From NCBI GenBank assembly GCA_036513415.1, contig DATBZA010000177.1, positions 62,001 through 126,000 of the forward strand: a stretch of 64,000 nucleotides of DNA, read 5' to 3'. Numbering within the stretch: the stretch's first letter is position 1; every line of letters starts with the position of its first letter. The notes under the pieces are model-generated. The model ran no database searches. It worked only from the letters and a program-made list of their open reading frames with translations, and was not told where the DNA came from. Origin of the DNA: 40CM-4-68-19 sp036513415. GTDB taxonomy: Bacteria > Myxococcota > Myxococcia > Myxococcales > 40CM-4-68-19. This document shows positions 30,753-38,821 of this stretch, piece after piece. A program made the translations under genes and the position numbers.

Positions 30753-31793
30753 TCAGAAGCGCAGCTCGCGCTCGCCCAGGCCCTCGAAGTGCCGCTCGAC
30801 CTCGACGTCGCTCACTTGACCGAGCGAGCCGAATCGCCACCGCGGCTTCTGGTCCTTGTCGATCAGCACCGCCCGCACGCCTTCATAGAAGTCGTCTCCG
30901 GCGAGCACGTGCATCATCACCCGGTACTCGAGAATGAGCGCATCCTCGATCTCGAGACCTCGCCCCCGCTGCAGGATCCGGAACGCGAGCTTCAGGCTGA
31001 GCGGGGAGGCGCGCTCCATCGCGGCCAGCGCCTCCTTCGCCCACTCCCCAGGCTCGTTCCGGAGCGCGGCGACGATGGCCTCCACCGAGTCCTGACCGAA
31101 ACAGCGGTCGATCGCGGGCCGCAGCGCTGCCAGCCTCGACTTCCCTGCATCGGCCCCGAAGCGCGCCAGCACCGCGTCCACCGCTCCGGACCCGCTCGCC
31201 AGCGCATCGGTGAGCTCGTCGAACCGGGCTTGCGGGACGAAGTGCCGCGCGAACCCCAGGTACATCCCGTCCCCCGCGCCGGCGCGCGCGCCGGTGAGCG
31301 AGAGGTAGAGGCCAATCCTTCCCGGCGCCCGTCCCAAGAACCGCGTCGCGGCGACGTCGGGAAAGGAGCCGATGAATACTTCCGGCATGGCGAAGACGGT
31401 GGTCTCCGAGGCGACGCAATGCGCTCCGTTCACCGAGAGGCCGGCTCCGCCGCCCATGGTGATGCCGTGGGTCAAGGCGATCCACGGCTTCCGGAAGCGG
31501 TGCAGGCGGCGCATGAAGCGGAACTCGTCGCGGAAGAGCTCCGTCTTGTAGTCGCCGGGTCCAGGCGCGTCGTCCCGCGACGCTTGGACCAGGCGCACGT
31601 CTCCGCCCGCGCAGAACGCGCGCCCTTCCCCGCGGAGCAGGACCGCACGGACCGAGCCGTCCGCTTCCCAGGTGGTGAGCTGCCGGTCGAAGGCGCGGAT
31701 CATGTCCAGCGTCAGCGCGTTGAGCGCCTTGGGGCGGTTCAGCGTCGCGATGCCCAGTCCGCCCCGCTGATGAAACAGGATGTCGTCCGCCAA
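30753..31793 (-). CDS. Enoyl-CoA hydratase/isomerase family, 3-hydroxyisobutyryl-CoA hydrolase-like
   Basis: 346 residues, the length of the HIBCH subgroup. Crotonase motifs: AFCAGGDVRLV (oxyanion hole), GITMGGGAGLSVNGAHCVAS, and TVFAMPEVFIGSFPDVAATR, where the HIBCH-type Glu and Asp sit. HIBCH releases 3-hydroxyisobutyrate in valine breakdown and can act on 3-hydroxypropionyl-CoA. The gene begins with TTG (31793) and lies 7 bp after phaC in the same direction, so it is the last gene of the phaB-phaE-phaC operon. In this context it could instead release or isomerise a hydroxyacyl-CoA from the storage pathway. Family confident; physiological substrate open. Confidence 0.85.
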   Translation of the reverse strand: MADDILFHQRGGLGIATLNRPKALNALTLDMIRAFDRQLTTWEADGSVRAVLLRGEGRAFCAGGDVRLVQASRDDAPGPGDYKTELFRDEFRFMRRLHRFRKPWIALTHGITMGGGAGLSVNGAHCVASETTVFAMPEVFIGSFPDVAATRFLGRAPGRIGLYLSLTGARAGAGDGMYLGFARHFVPQARFDELTDALASGSGAVDAVLARFGADAGKSRLAALRPAIDRCFGQDSVEAIVAALRNEPGEWAKEALAAMERASPLSLKLAFRILQRGRGLEIEDALILEYRVMMHVLAGDDFYEGVRAVLIDKDQKPRWRFGSLGQVSDVEVERHFEGLGERELRF

Positions 31794-31800
31794 GACCGGC

Positions 31801-32874
31801 TCAGTCCGAGCGCGCCGCGATCCAGGACTCGACCTTGGGCCAGGTGCCCTTGGACGCGCCGCTGCCCGCCATCACGCCGATATGGCCGCCGGGCACGCGC
31901 AGCTCCTGCTTGTCCGGGCTTCCCACCTTGTCCAACAGCCGCGCCGATTGGCAGGGCGGAGTGATGTGGTCATCCTCGGCGATCACGTTGAGCAAGCTGG
32001 CCCGCAGGTTGTTCAGATCGACCTTCTCGCCCCGGACGGTCAGGGTCCCAGTGATCAGCTTGTTCCCGCGGTAGAAGTCGACGATGAACTGCCGGTAGAC
32101 GCCGCCCGCCAGCGGGATGGCGTCGTTTACCCAGGTGTTCATCGCGTGCCAGGAATCGACCACCTTGGGATTGTCCAGGTTGTCGAGCAGCCGGAAGTAG
32201 CCTCCCACGAAGTTCTCCACCGGCTTGAGCATCTTGGCGCCGTAGTCGATCAGGCCGGCAGGCATGTTGCCGAAGGCCTGCAGCACCCGATCGACGTCGA
32301 AGTAGCGCTCCTCGGTCATGCGGGCGAGCGAGATCTGCTCCTTGTCCGTGAAGTCCAGCGGCGCGGTGAGCAGGACCAGGCTCTTCAGCCCCTCGGAATG
32401 CCCCCGCAGCGAGGCGTAGAGCGTGGAGAGCATGGCGCCGATGCACCAGCCGAGCAGGTTGAAGGTCTCGGAGCCGGAGACCTGCTTCACCTTCCGCACC
32501 GCTCGGGGGATGTACTCGAGCACGTAGTCCCCGAGATCCAGGTGGGCGTCCTCCGGACCCGGCACTCCCCAGTCGAGCAGGTAGAGGTCGTATCCCTTGT
32601 TCACCATGTACTCGACGAAACTGTTGCCCGGCCGCAGGTCGAGGATGGAGGACTTGTTCATCAGCGCGAAGATCAGCAGCAACGGAGTGCGGTGCCGCTC
32701 CTCAGGAGGCTTGACCGGCGTGTAGCGGTACAGAGTCGCCTTGTTGAGCGTCCAGATCGCCTGCCGCGGCGTCTTGCCGATGGGCGCCTTGGTGGTGGTG
32801 ACCTTCACCAGATTCTCCACCATGGTGGAGACCCGATCGAGCAAGCCCGGCTCAGTCTTCTCGGCGGTGGCCAT
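31801..32874 (-). CDS. phaC: Class III polyhydroxyalkanoate synthase, PhaC subunit
   Basis: 357 residues, the short form that needs a PhaE-type partner. The alpha/beta-hydrolase nucleophile is Cys144 in the lipase-like box LGWCIGAML. The other catalytic residues are the Asp in NVIAEDDHITPP (301/302) and His331 in VPGGHIG. LLLIFALMNKSSILDLRPGN and the LYLLDWGVPGPED segment are typical of PHA synthases. It polymerises (R)-3-hydroxyacyl-CoA on granules. Start ATG at 32874, 3 bp after the PhaE-like gene. The cluster phaB-phaE-phaC, with phasin and phaR nearby, indicates short-chain PHB storage. Confidence 0.95.
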   Translation of the reverse strand: MATAEKTEPGLLDRVSTMVENLVKVTTTKAPIGKTPRQAIWTLNKATLYRYTPVKPPEERHRTPLLLIFALMNKSSILDLRPGNSFVEYMVNKGYDLYLLDWGVPGPEDAHLDLGDYVLEYIPRAVRKVKQVSGSETFNLLGWCIGAMLSTLYASLRGHSEGLKSLVLLTAPLDFTDKEQISLARMTEERYFDVDRVLQAFGNMPAGLIDYGAKMLKPVENFVGGYFRLLDNLDNPKVVDSWHAMNTWVNDAIPLAGGVYRQFIVDFYRGNKLITGTLTVRGEKVDLNNLRASLLNVIAEDDHITPPCQSARLLDKVGSPDKQELRVPGGHIGVMAGSGASKGTWPKVESWIAARSD

Positions 32875-32877
32875 GGG

Positions 32878-33282
32878 TCAGGCTTCCTGAGCGGAGCTGG
32901 GGCGCGTCTCGGAGCCGGCGTCGCGATCGCGGGAGGACGTCCGCTGGGGCCGGGCGACGCCCACCGCGCGGCGAAGCTGCTCCAGCCCGGCGCCGAGATC
33001 GTCGATCGCCATCTCGATGTGCGTCAACCGCGTGGAGAGCGAGAGCACCTCCTCGCGGGAGGGCATGTTCAGGTTCGCGAGTACCTCGGACATCGCCGAT
33101 TCCGCCGCCTTCCGGTAGAGGGCGACGGCGAGCAGGGTCGGCTTGGAGATCGCGCCCTGCACCCGCTGGTATTCGTGCGAGCTGGTGAGGCGCAGCATCA
33201 GCTTCGCCCACGCGTCCATGCCTCCGTCGCGCGCCTCCCGGATCAACTTGATCGGATCGAACCCCTTGTTTGCCTCGCTCAT
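32878..33282 (-). CDS. phaE: PhaE-like subunit of class III PHA synthase
   Basis: 134 residues directly upstream of phaC and very likely its partner. It is mainly helical (VALYRKAAESAMSEVLANLN, LSTRLTHIEMAIDDLGAGLE), with a hydrophilic Arg/Ser-rich tail. It is shorter than the classical PhaE of purple sulfur bacteria and lacks obvious catalytic motifs, which fits a PhaE/PhaR-type activating or granule-binding subunit. Assignment rests mostly on position before a class III phaC. A poly(3-hydroxyalkanoate) granule-associated protein of another type is the alternative. Confidence 0.65.
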   Translation of the reverse strand: MSEANKGFDPIKLIREARDGGMDAWAKLMLRLTSSHEYQRVQGAISKPTLLAVALYRKAAESAMSEVLANLNMPSREEVLSLSTRLTHIEMAIDDLGAGLEQLRRAVGVARPQRTSSRDRDAGSETRPSSAQEA

Positions 33283-33301
33283 CGTCAGCTCCCTGCCCCT
33301 C

Positions 33302-34045
33302 TCACATGTAGACGCCGCCGTTGACGTTGATCTGCTGTCCGGTGATGTAATCGCCTTCGGCGCAGAGGAACGCGACGGCGCGCGCGATGTCCTCCGGCTT
33401 GCCGAACCGGCCCATGGGGATCTTGGTGAGGATCTGCTCCCGCACGTCGGGCGCCACCTTGGCCAGCATGTCCGTCTCGGTGAAGCCGGGCGCGATGGCG
33501 TTGACGGTCACGTTGTACTTGGCCACTTCGATGGCGACGCTCTTGGTGAAAGCGATGACGCCGCCCTTGCTGGCCGAGTAGTTGGCCTGCCCGAAGTTGC
33601 CGGCCTGCCCGACGAAGGAGCTGATGTTCACGACGCGCCCGAACTTGCGCTCGATCATCGGCTTCAGCGCCGCGCTGGTGCAGTAGTAGACGCTGTTCAG
33701 GTTGGTGTTGATCACGTCGGTCCAGTCGTCGTCGGTCAGCTTCCGCATCGAGCGGTCGCGGGTGATTCCCGCGTTGTTCACCAGCACGTCGAGGTGCCCC
33801 CACTGCTCGAGGACGGTGCCCACCAGGCTTCGCGCCTCGTCCTTGACGCTCACGTCGGCGCGGAAGAGGAGCGCGGTGCCGCCGCACGAGCGGATCTGGT
33901 CCGCCACCTCCCGGGCCTGCCCTTCTTCGCAGCGGTAGTTGAGAGCCACGCGGGCCCCGTCCTCCGCCAGCTTCAGCGCGATCGCGCGGCCGAGGCCGCG
34001 CGACGCGCCGGTCACGAGCGCCGTCCTGCCTTCCAGGCGAGCCAT
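33302..34045 (-). CDS. phaB: Acetoacetyl-CoA reductase / 3-oxoacyl reductase (SDR)
   Basis: 247-residue short-chain dehydrogenase. Cofactor loop TGASRGLGRAIAL, NNAGITRDRSM, and the catalytic Ser-Tyr-Lys in ISSFVGQAGNFGQANYSASK are all present, and the C terminus GQQINVNGGVYM is typical of FabG/PhaB. The start ATG at 34045 follows GGAGG with proper spacing; a longer open frame upstream lacks SDR sequence. First gene of the phaBEC-HIBCH operon, so the likely reaction is NADPH-dependent reduction of acetoacetyl-CoA to (R)-3-hydroxybutyryl-CoA for PhaC. A FabG role in fatty-acid synthesis cannot be excluded by sequence alone. Confidence 0.9.
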   Translation of the reverse strand: MARLEGRTALVTGASRGLGRAIALKLAEDGARVALNYRCEEGQAREVADQIRSCGGTALLFRADVSVKDEARSLVGTVLEQWGHLDVLVNNAGITRDRSMRKLTDDDWTDVINTNLNSVYYCTSAALKPMIERKFGRVVNISSFVGQAGNFGQANYSASKGGVIAFTKSVAIEVAKYNVTVNAIAPGFTETDMLAKVAPDVREQILTKIPMGRFGKPEDIARAVAFLCAEGDYITGQQINVNGGVYM

Positions 34046-34068
34046 GGCAACCTCCGTTGAACGCTTGA

Positions 34069-34095
34069 GGGGGACACCATTCGATGGCGTCCCCC
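34069..34095. terminator. Strong hairpin between phasin and phaB
   Basis: A 12-bp stem with one mismatch (GGGGGACACCAT against ATGGCGTCCCCC) and a TCG loop. It lies downstream of the phasin gene on the minus strand and upstream of phaB. There is no T tract on either side, so it may attenuate or separate phasin from phaB transcription rather than fully terminate. Confidence 0.5.
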
Positions 34096-34191
34096 CCCCA
34101 AAGGGGAGGAACCCCTCCGCAAAGGGATCGATCAACTCGGTGCCGTTGTCGAGTCCGGCCGCCCGGTGGGCGACCGGACCTGTTCCTGTCC

Positions 34192-34449
34192 CTACGCCTT
34201 GGGGGCGAAGAGATCGGCCGCGTTGCGCGTGGCCGAGAGCACCAGCTTGCGCCACTCGCCGCCGAGCTGCTCGGCGAACGCGATCTGCTCGTGGGCGACG
34301 CGGGTCGCGCCCTCCACGAACTCGTTGATCTGGGCCACGCTCTTGCTCTGCAGCCTGTTCATCTCTGCCACGGCGGCCTCGAATCGGGCAGTCTGCTCGG
34401 CGATCAGCTTCTCGACTGCGGGAAGGGTCTTCTGGGTCTGTTCGGCCAT
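34192..34449 (-). CDS. phaP: Phasin family protein
   Basis: 85 residues, one long amphipathic helical stretch (EKLIAEQTARFEAAVAEMNR, INEFVEGATRVAHEQIAFAE) ending EWRKLVLSATRNAADLFAPK, the pattern of short phasins that coat PHA granules. I start at MAEQTQK (34449), because GGAG lies about 8 nt upstream; the open frame adds nine residues. It sits upstream of phaB with its own promoter region, which carries two copies of a TGC-N3-GCA motif suited to PhaR control. Phasin genes are normally repressed by PhaR until granules form. Confidence 0.8.
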   Translation of the reverse strand: MAEQTQKTLPAVEKLIAEQTARFEAAVAEMNRLQSKSVAQINEFVEGATRVAHEQIAFAEQLGGEWRKLVLSATRNAADLFAPKA

Positions 34450-34489
34450 GTTCGTTTCTCCAGTCTTGGGGGCCATCGGCCCACCGTTA

Positions 34490-34505
34490 TTGTGCGCCGC
34501 AACAT
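34490..34505 (-). promoter_or_regulatory. Candidate PhaR operator 1 (phasin promoter)
   Basis: TTGTGCGCCGCAACAT, core TGC-GCC-GCA. Identical at 13 of 16 positions to the motif at 34536. PhaR proteins are known to bind TGC/GCA-type inverted motifs near phasin and phaR genes. Confidence 0.45.
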
Positions 34506-34535
34506 AACACCATCGAGGGGCGTGTCAACCACTAT

Positions 34536-34551
34536 TTGTGCTGTGCAACAT
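34536..34551 (-). promoter_or_regulatory. Candidate PhaR operator 2 (phasin promoter)
   Basis: TTGTGCTGTGCAACAT, core TGC-TGT-GCA, 46 bp from operator 1 in direct orientation. Both lie within about 100 bp of the phasin start codon. Confidence 0.45.
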
Positions 34552-34785
34552 GCAGCGCGCCGTCGTGAAAGCGGTTGACGGCGGCGGTCGCCCCGGCTAA
34601 CACTTGCGCCAGCAAGGGGAGTAGTTCACGCCGCTCGTGCGGCGTCGGGGAGATCGACATACCGGCTTCGGCCCGGTCCCCCACCCTGCAGCGCAGGGCG
34701 AACGAGACCTTCGGAACCAGGAACCATCCTGGCCGGAGCGTCGTTCGCCGCCACCGCGGCATCCGGCCAGCAAGCGGAGGACGGA

Positions 34786-35964
34786 ATGTCGAACTGGTGG
34801 AAGATCGCGCTCGCCCTGTCGATCGCAGCGCCGGCGGTCGTTTTGCGGCTCTCCGGGGCGCATCTCGCCGCCCCGGTCGCCATGGCGGTCTTTGGCGCGG
34901 CGGTCGTCGCCTCCGCGTTCCTGCTCGTCTGGGCGGCCGAGGCGGCGCGCCACGACATCTCGGGGAACCTCGCCACCGCGATCCTCGCGGTGATCGCGGT
35001 CCTCCCGGAGTACGCCGTGGACCTGTACTTCGCCTGGAGCGCGGGGCACATTCCCCAGAACGCCCAATACGCTGCCGCGAACATGACCGGCAGCAACCGG
35101 CTGCTGCTCGGCCTGGGCTGGCCGTTCGTCGCGCTGCTGTTCGCCTGGGGACTGCGCAGGCGGGGCGAGCCGCCCCGCGGGGTTCGCCTGCACGAAGGGA
35201 GGCGGATCGAGCTGGCCTTCCTCGCCGCCGCGAGCGTGTACTGCCTGGTGATTCCCTTCACCCGGCGGCTGGCCTGGTACGACGCGGCCGTCCTGCTCCC
35301 GCTGTTTCTCGCGTATTTGTGGCGCGCGGCGCAGGGTGAGCGCGCAGAACCCGTCCTGGTCGGCGTCGCGAAGCAGGTCGGCGACCTTCCGCGGCGGGCG
35401 CGGCGCGCCACTGTCGTCGCGCTCTTTGCCGTGGCGGGGTTCGTCATCCTGGTCGCGGCCGAACCGTTCGCGGGCGCGCTGGTCCAGGGCGGCAAGGTCC
35501 TCGGCATCGACGAGTTCCTGCTCGTCCAGTGGCTCGCGCCCCTTGCCTCGGAGTCTCCGGAGCTTCTCGTCGCCGCCGTGCTCGCCCTGCGCGGCCACGA
35601 GGATGCCGCTTTGGGCACCCTCCTCTCCTCGAAGGTGAACCAGTGGACGCTGCTGGTCGGGAGCCTGCCGCTCGCGTTTCTCATCGGAGGCGGCCCGGCC
35701 GCCGGGATCGCCCTCGACGCGCGCCAGACGGAAGAGTTCATCCTCACCTCCGCGCAAACGGTGCTCGGGTTCGCCGTGCTCATCGACCTCCGGCTGGCGA
35801 TCTGGGAGTCCGTCGCCCTGCTGGTCCTCTTCGCGGCGCAGTTTCCGTTTCCGCAGACCGGGGTCAGGCTGGGGTTCAGCGTCGCTTACGCGGCGATTGC
35901 GATTGCGCTCATCATCCGCGGCAGACGTGAGTTGCCCCGGATCGCGCGCGCTCCCCTGCAGTGA
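34786..35964 (+). CDS. CaCA-type sodium/calcium exchanger-like membrane protein
   Basis: 392 residues with about ten hydrophobic helices. Two alpha-repeat-like segments are visible: AILAVIAVLPEYAVDLYFAW in the N-terminal half and VQWLAPLASESPELLVAAVL in the C-terminal half. Each has the acidic P-E core that binds the cation in Ca2+/H+ and Na+/Ca2+ exchangers. The two halves are inverted-topology repeats separated by a charged cytoplasmic loop (GDLPRRARRATV). Substitutions in the alpha repeats differ from classical CaxA/YrbG, so the ion is not certain. It is a single gene followed by a terminator, not part of the PHA operons on either side. Confidence 0.8.
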   Translation: MSNWWKIALALSIAAPAVVLRLSGAHLAAPVAMAVFGAAVVASAFLLVWAAEAARHDISGNLATAILAVIAVLPEYAVDLYFAWSAGHIPQNAQYAAANMTGSNRLLLGLGWPFVALLFAWGLRRRGEPPRGVRLHEGRRIELAFLAAASVYCLVIPFTRRLAWYDAAVLLPLFLAYLWRAAQGERAEPVLVGVAKQVGDLPRRARRATVVALFAVAGFVILVAAEPFAGALVQGGKVLGIDEFLLVQWLAPLASESPELLVAAVLALRGHEDAALGTLLSSKVNQWTLLVGSLPLAFLIGGGPAAGIALDARQTEEFILTSAQTVLGFAVLIDLRLAIWESVALLVLFAAQFPFPQTGVRLGFSVAYAAIAIALIIRGRRELPRIARAPLQ

Positions 35965-36010
35965 ACGCAGGGCCGCGCGGAGACCCACTGCCGAATGACC
36001 TCGCTCAAGC

Positions 36011-36056
36011 GTAGCCCCTTCGCCACCTCCGGTGGCCGCGGCTACCGGGGCTTTTT
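36011..36056 (+). terminator. Rho-independent terminator after the exchanger
   Basis: GC-rich nested stems: GTAGCC (36011-36016) with GGCTAC (36040-36045), an inner CCACC-TCC-GGTGG hairpin, and alternatively AGCCCC with GGGGCT. These are followed on the plus strand by CTTTTTCTTC. The T tract overlaps the lysine codons at the end of the convergent phaR gene. Confidence 0.7.
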
Positions 36057-36548
36057 CTTCAGGCTCTTCTTGATCTCGTCCAACTCCCGCCTCAGGGCTG
36101 CCACGTCGTCCCCTCCCGCTGGAGCGGCCGGTGCCTGCCGCGGAGGGGCCGGCCAGGCCGGACCGCCCATGCTGAAGGAGCGCGGGAGGCCGTAGCTGCC
36201 GAATGGGTTGAACGGCGCCATGGCTTGGACCCCCTGCTTGGTCTGCAGATACACCTCCAGCGCCCAGGTCACGTACTGGCCGAGGAATTCGGCCAGCGCG
36301 TCGTCCCCCATGCGGATGAGCTGAACGAGGAGCGCCTGGGGAAGCAGCCGCCCCGCTCCTCGTCCCTCGACGATGATCTGCGCCAGCGTCGCGGTGGTCA
36401 GGTCGTCGCCGCTCTTGGCGTCGACCACGCGCACGTCCTTGCCTTGGCGGACGCTCTTTGCGAGCTCCTCCAGCGTGATGTACCGGCTCTGGTCCGTGTC
36501 ATACAGCCGGCGGTTCCCGTACTTCTTGACCAGCACGCCGACCTCCAT
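36042..36548 (-). CDS. phaR: PHA synthesis regulator PhaR
   Basis: 168 residues. The N-terminal PHB/PHA accumulation regulator domain is diagnostic (LVKKYGNRRLYDTDQSRYIT, LEELAKSVRQGKDVRVVDAK, LTTATLAQIIVE), followed by the PHB-binding helical segment and a proline-rich linker, and a lysine-rich end (LDEIKKSLKKKPR). PhaR represses phasin genes and itself and leaves DNA when it binds nascent granules. Start chosen at MEVGVLVKKYG (36548). A TGC-N3-GCA motif lies 26 bp upstream, consistent with autoregulation and with the same motif at the phasin promoter. Divergent from the alpha/beta hydrolase. Confidence 0.92.
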   Translation of the reverse strand: MEVGVLVKKYGNRRLYDTDQSRYITLEELAKSVRQGKDVRVVDAKSGDDLTTATLAQIIVEGRGAGRLLPQALLVQLIRMGDDALAEFLGQYVTWALEVYLQTKQGVQAMAPFNPFGSYGLPRSFSMGGPAWPAPPRQAPAAPAGGDDVAALRRELDEIKKSLKKKPR

Positions 36549-36573
36549 CGCCTCTGCTGCGAAGCGGTGGACA

Positions 36574-36588
36574 TTGCGCTGCACCGCA
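36574..36588 (-). promoter_or_regulatory. Candidate PhaR operator at phaR
   Basis: TTGCGCTGCACCGCA, containing TGC-GCT-GCA, located 26 bp upstream of the phaR start codon. It shares the TGC-N3-GCA core with the two sites at the phasin promoter, suggesting negative autoregulation. Confidence 0.4.
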
Positions 36589-36655
36589 CAGAAGCTTGAC
36601 AGCGTGGGGCGTACTCTCCAGCATTGGCCCGGCAGGGTCAATGCAGGAGACCCCG

Positions 36656-37492
36656 ATGACCCGAGCCGCCGAACTACAGCTCTCCTCTGGCCGCTTGCAC
36701 GCCTTGCGCGCTGGTCCCGACAGTGGCGCACCGGTGATCTGCGTCCCCGGACTCTCGGCGAACGCACACAGCTTCGACGCGATCGCGGAGACGCTCGCCC
36801 GCGCAGGCCGCCAGGTCCTTGCCCTCGATCTCCGCGGCCGCGGCCTGAGTCCAGCCACCGCCCCAGGTACGTACGGCTGGCGCCGCCACGCCGAGGATGT
36901 GCTGGAAGCGGCCAGGAAACTTGGCTTCGCTTCCTTCGATCTCGTCGGCCATTCCATGGGCGCGTTCGTCTCGATGCAGGCCGCGGCGCTCGACGCGGGA
37001 CCGATCCGGCGCCTGGTCCTGATCGACGCCGTAGGCGTTCCAGAGCCGGCCGCGCTCCTGCCCATCGTTGCTGCAGTGCAGCGACTGGACCTGGTCTACC
37101 CGACCGAGGAGGGCTACCTCGCGCTCATCCAGCGGCAGGGCGCGGCGGAGCCCTGGAAGGCTCTCTGGGAGGCGCATTATCGCTCCGATCTCGAGCCCGT
37201 TGCCTCCGGAGTGCGGCCCCGGACGTCCAAGGCCGCGGTCGTCGAGGACATGGTCTACGCCTCGCAGCAGGACGCGAGGAGCTTCTGGCCGTCCCTGACG
37301 ATGCCCACGCTCCTGGTCCGCGCGGCGCGCCCGCTGCTGCCCGGCACGGGGTTCGTGGTGGGCGCCAATTTGCGCGACGCCTTCCTCGCGACCGTGTCCT
37401 CCGCCGAGGGCGTCGAGATCGACGCCAATCACTACGGCGTGATGGCGCACCCCGACGCGCTGCGAGCGATCGCCAGCTTCCTCACTTGTTGA
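36656..37492 (+). CDS. Alpha/beta-hydrolase
   Basis: 278-residue alpha/beta-hydrolase. Strand-loop GAPVICVPGLSANAHSFDAI with the oxyanion region, LALDLRGRGLSPA, nucleophile elbow LVGHSMGAFVS (Ser), and a C-terminal His in DANHYGVMAHPDAL. The Asp is probably in the segment MPTLLVRAARPLLPG or just after it. ATG at 36656 has GGAG at the right distance and is preferred to the upstream starts. It is divergent from phaR and convergent with the MFS gene, the stops overlapping by 11 bp. It may be a lactonase, esterase or C-C hydrolase. A role with the neighbouring hydroxyisobutyrate genes is possible, since 2-hydroxyisobutyrate esters would need hydrolysis, but this is speculation. Confidence 0.8.
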   Translation: MTRAAELQLSSGRLHALRAGPDSGAPVICVPGLSANAHSFDAIAETLARAGRQVLALDLRGRGLSPATAPGTYGWRRHAEDVLEAARKLGFASFDLVGHSMGAFVSMQAAALDAGPIRRLVLIDAVGVPEPAALLPIVAAVQRLDLVYPTEEGYLALIQRQGAAEPWKALWEAHYRSDLEPVASGVRPRTSKAAVVEDMVYASQQDARSFWPSLTMPTLLVRAARPLLPGTGFVVGANLRDAFLATVSSAEGVEIDANHYGVMAHPDALRAIASFLTC

Positions 37493-38807
37493 CGAGCTGC
37501 CTCGGGACCCGGAACACGAGCAAGCTGGCCAGCGTCATCGACGCCGCGATCACGAGCAGCGCCGGGCTGGGGGAACCGGTCCGGTCCTTGATCCACCCCA
37601 CCATGTAGGGCGCGACGAAGCCCGAGATGTTCCCGACCGAGTTCACGAAGGCGATGCCTGCCGCGGCCGCCGCACCGCCCAGGAAGGCGCCGGGCAGGTT
37701 CCAGAACTGCGACACGGTGGTGCAGACGCCGGCCGCTCCGACGGTCAAGAACACCATGGAGAGCAGCGTGTCGTGGCTGAAGGCGGTGCTCAGCGCCAGC
37801 CCGAGCGCGCCCAGGAAGCCGGGGATGGCGAGATGCCACCTGCGCTCGCGCTGGTGGTCCGAGTGGTGGCTGGTCGCGATCATGGCGATGGTGCCCACGC
37901 CGTAGGGGATGGCGGTGAGCAGGCCGACGTCGAGCGGGTCCTTCACGCCGGCGGCCTTGATCAGGGAGGGAAGCCAGAAGCTGACGCCGTAGAGGCCCAT
38001 GAGGAAGAGCGCGTAGGTGACGGCCAGCAGCCATACCTTGGGCTCGCTGAACGCGTCTTTCATCGAGTGGTGCTCCTTCTTGCCCGCCTCGGCCTTGACC
38101 GCCTCTTCGAGCACTCGCTTCTCCGGCTCGCTCAGCCACTTTGCCTGCCGGATGCCGTCGGTCAGGTAGAAGAGCGCGACGACGCCGGCCAGGAACGCCG
38201 GCAGGGCTTCGAGCAGGAAGAGCCACTGCCAGCCGCGCCAGCCGTTGACGCCGTGGAAGTGCTGCATGATCCAGCCGGACACCGGGCCGCCGATCACACC
38301 CGAGATGGGAATGCCCGTCAGGAACATCGCCATCACCCGCCCGCGCCGATGCGCCGGGTACCAGTACGTCAAGTACAAGAGGATGCCGGGAATGAACCCG
38401 GCTTCCGCCGCGCCGAGGAAGAAGCGCAGGACGTAGAAGGAAGCGGGCGTCTTCACGAACATCATCACGCCCGCCAGGATCCCCCAGGTGATCATGATGC
38501 GCCCGATCCAGACCCGGGCGCCCACCCGGTACATGATCAAGTTGCTCGGCACCTCGAAGAGGAAGTACCCGATGAAGAAGATGCCCGCGCCGAGCCCATA
38601 GACGGTCTCGCTGAATTTCAGGTCGCTGAGCATCTGCAGCTTCGCGAACCCGACGTTCACGCGGTCGAGATAGGCGAAGACGTAGCAGGCGAAGAGGAAC
38701 GGCAACAGGCGCCAGGTCACCTTCGAGTACGCCACTCCCTCGACGACCCGGCGTTCGCTGTCAGGAATGAGGCCCGGCACCGCGCCGGCCACGGTTGTGC
38801 TCGCCAT
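37482..38807 (-). CDS. MFS transporter, anion:cation symporter (ACS) family
   Basis: 441 residues, twelve predicted helices. The loop 2-3 motif region (LFEVPSNLIMYRVGARVWIG), the TM1 signature (ACYVFAYLDRVNVGFAKLQM) and VLRFFLGAAEAGFIPGILLY are typical of the ACS family, which takes up carboxylates such as phthalate, tartrate and hydroxy acids. The start is 15 bp after the hcmA stop, in the same direction, with GGGGGA upstream, so it is the last gene of the hcm operon. Uptake of 2-hydroxyisobutyrate or a precursor is the obvious inference; transport direction and substrate are not shown by sequence. Confidence 0.87.
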   Translation of the reverse strand: MASTTVAGAVPGLIPDSERRVVEGVAYSKVTWRLLPFLFACYVFAYLDRVNVGFAKLQMLSDLKFSETVYGLGAGIFFIGYFLFEVPSNLIMYRVGARVWIGRIMITWGILAGVMMFVKTPASFYVLRFFLGAAEAGFIPGILLYLTYWYPAHRRGRVMAMFLTGIPISGVIGGPVSGWIMQHFHGVNGWRGWQWLFLLEALPAFLAGVVALFYLTDGIRQAKWLSEPEKRVLEEAVKAEAGKKEHHSMKDAFSEPKVWLLAVTYALFLMGLYGVSFWLPSLIKAAGVKDPLDVGLLTAIPYGVGTIAMIATSHHSDHQRERRWHLAIPGFLGALGLALSTAFSHDTLLSMVFLTVGAAGVCTTVSQFWNLPGAFLGGAAAAAGIAFVNSVGNISGFVAPYMVGWIKDRTGSPSPALLVIAASMTLASLLVFRVPRQLVNK

Positions 38808-38821
38808 CACATCCCCCGCTT

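Larger units (their letters stand above)
34477..34785. promoter_or_regulatory. Phasin/exchanger intergenic region with PhaR-like operators
   Basis: About 310 bp between the phasin gene (minus) and the cation exchanger (plus). Next to the phasin it holds two copies of a 16-bp motif, TTGTGCGCCGCAACAT at 34490-34505 and TTGTGCTGTGCAACAT at 34536-34551, each with a TGC-N3-GCA core. A short minus-strand frame (34532-34660, starting MSISPTPHER) exists, but it has no ribosome-binding site and would overlap the second motif, so I do not call it. The rest shows nothing definite. Confidence 0.5.

Noticed and set aside
34532..34762. Short minus-strand frame between phasin and exchanger
   Set aside because: No ribosome-binding site, overlaps the operator-like repeat, and only 42-76 codons with arginine-rich shadow-like composition in the upstream part.
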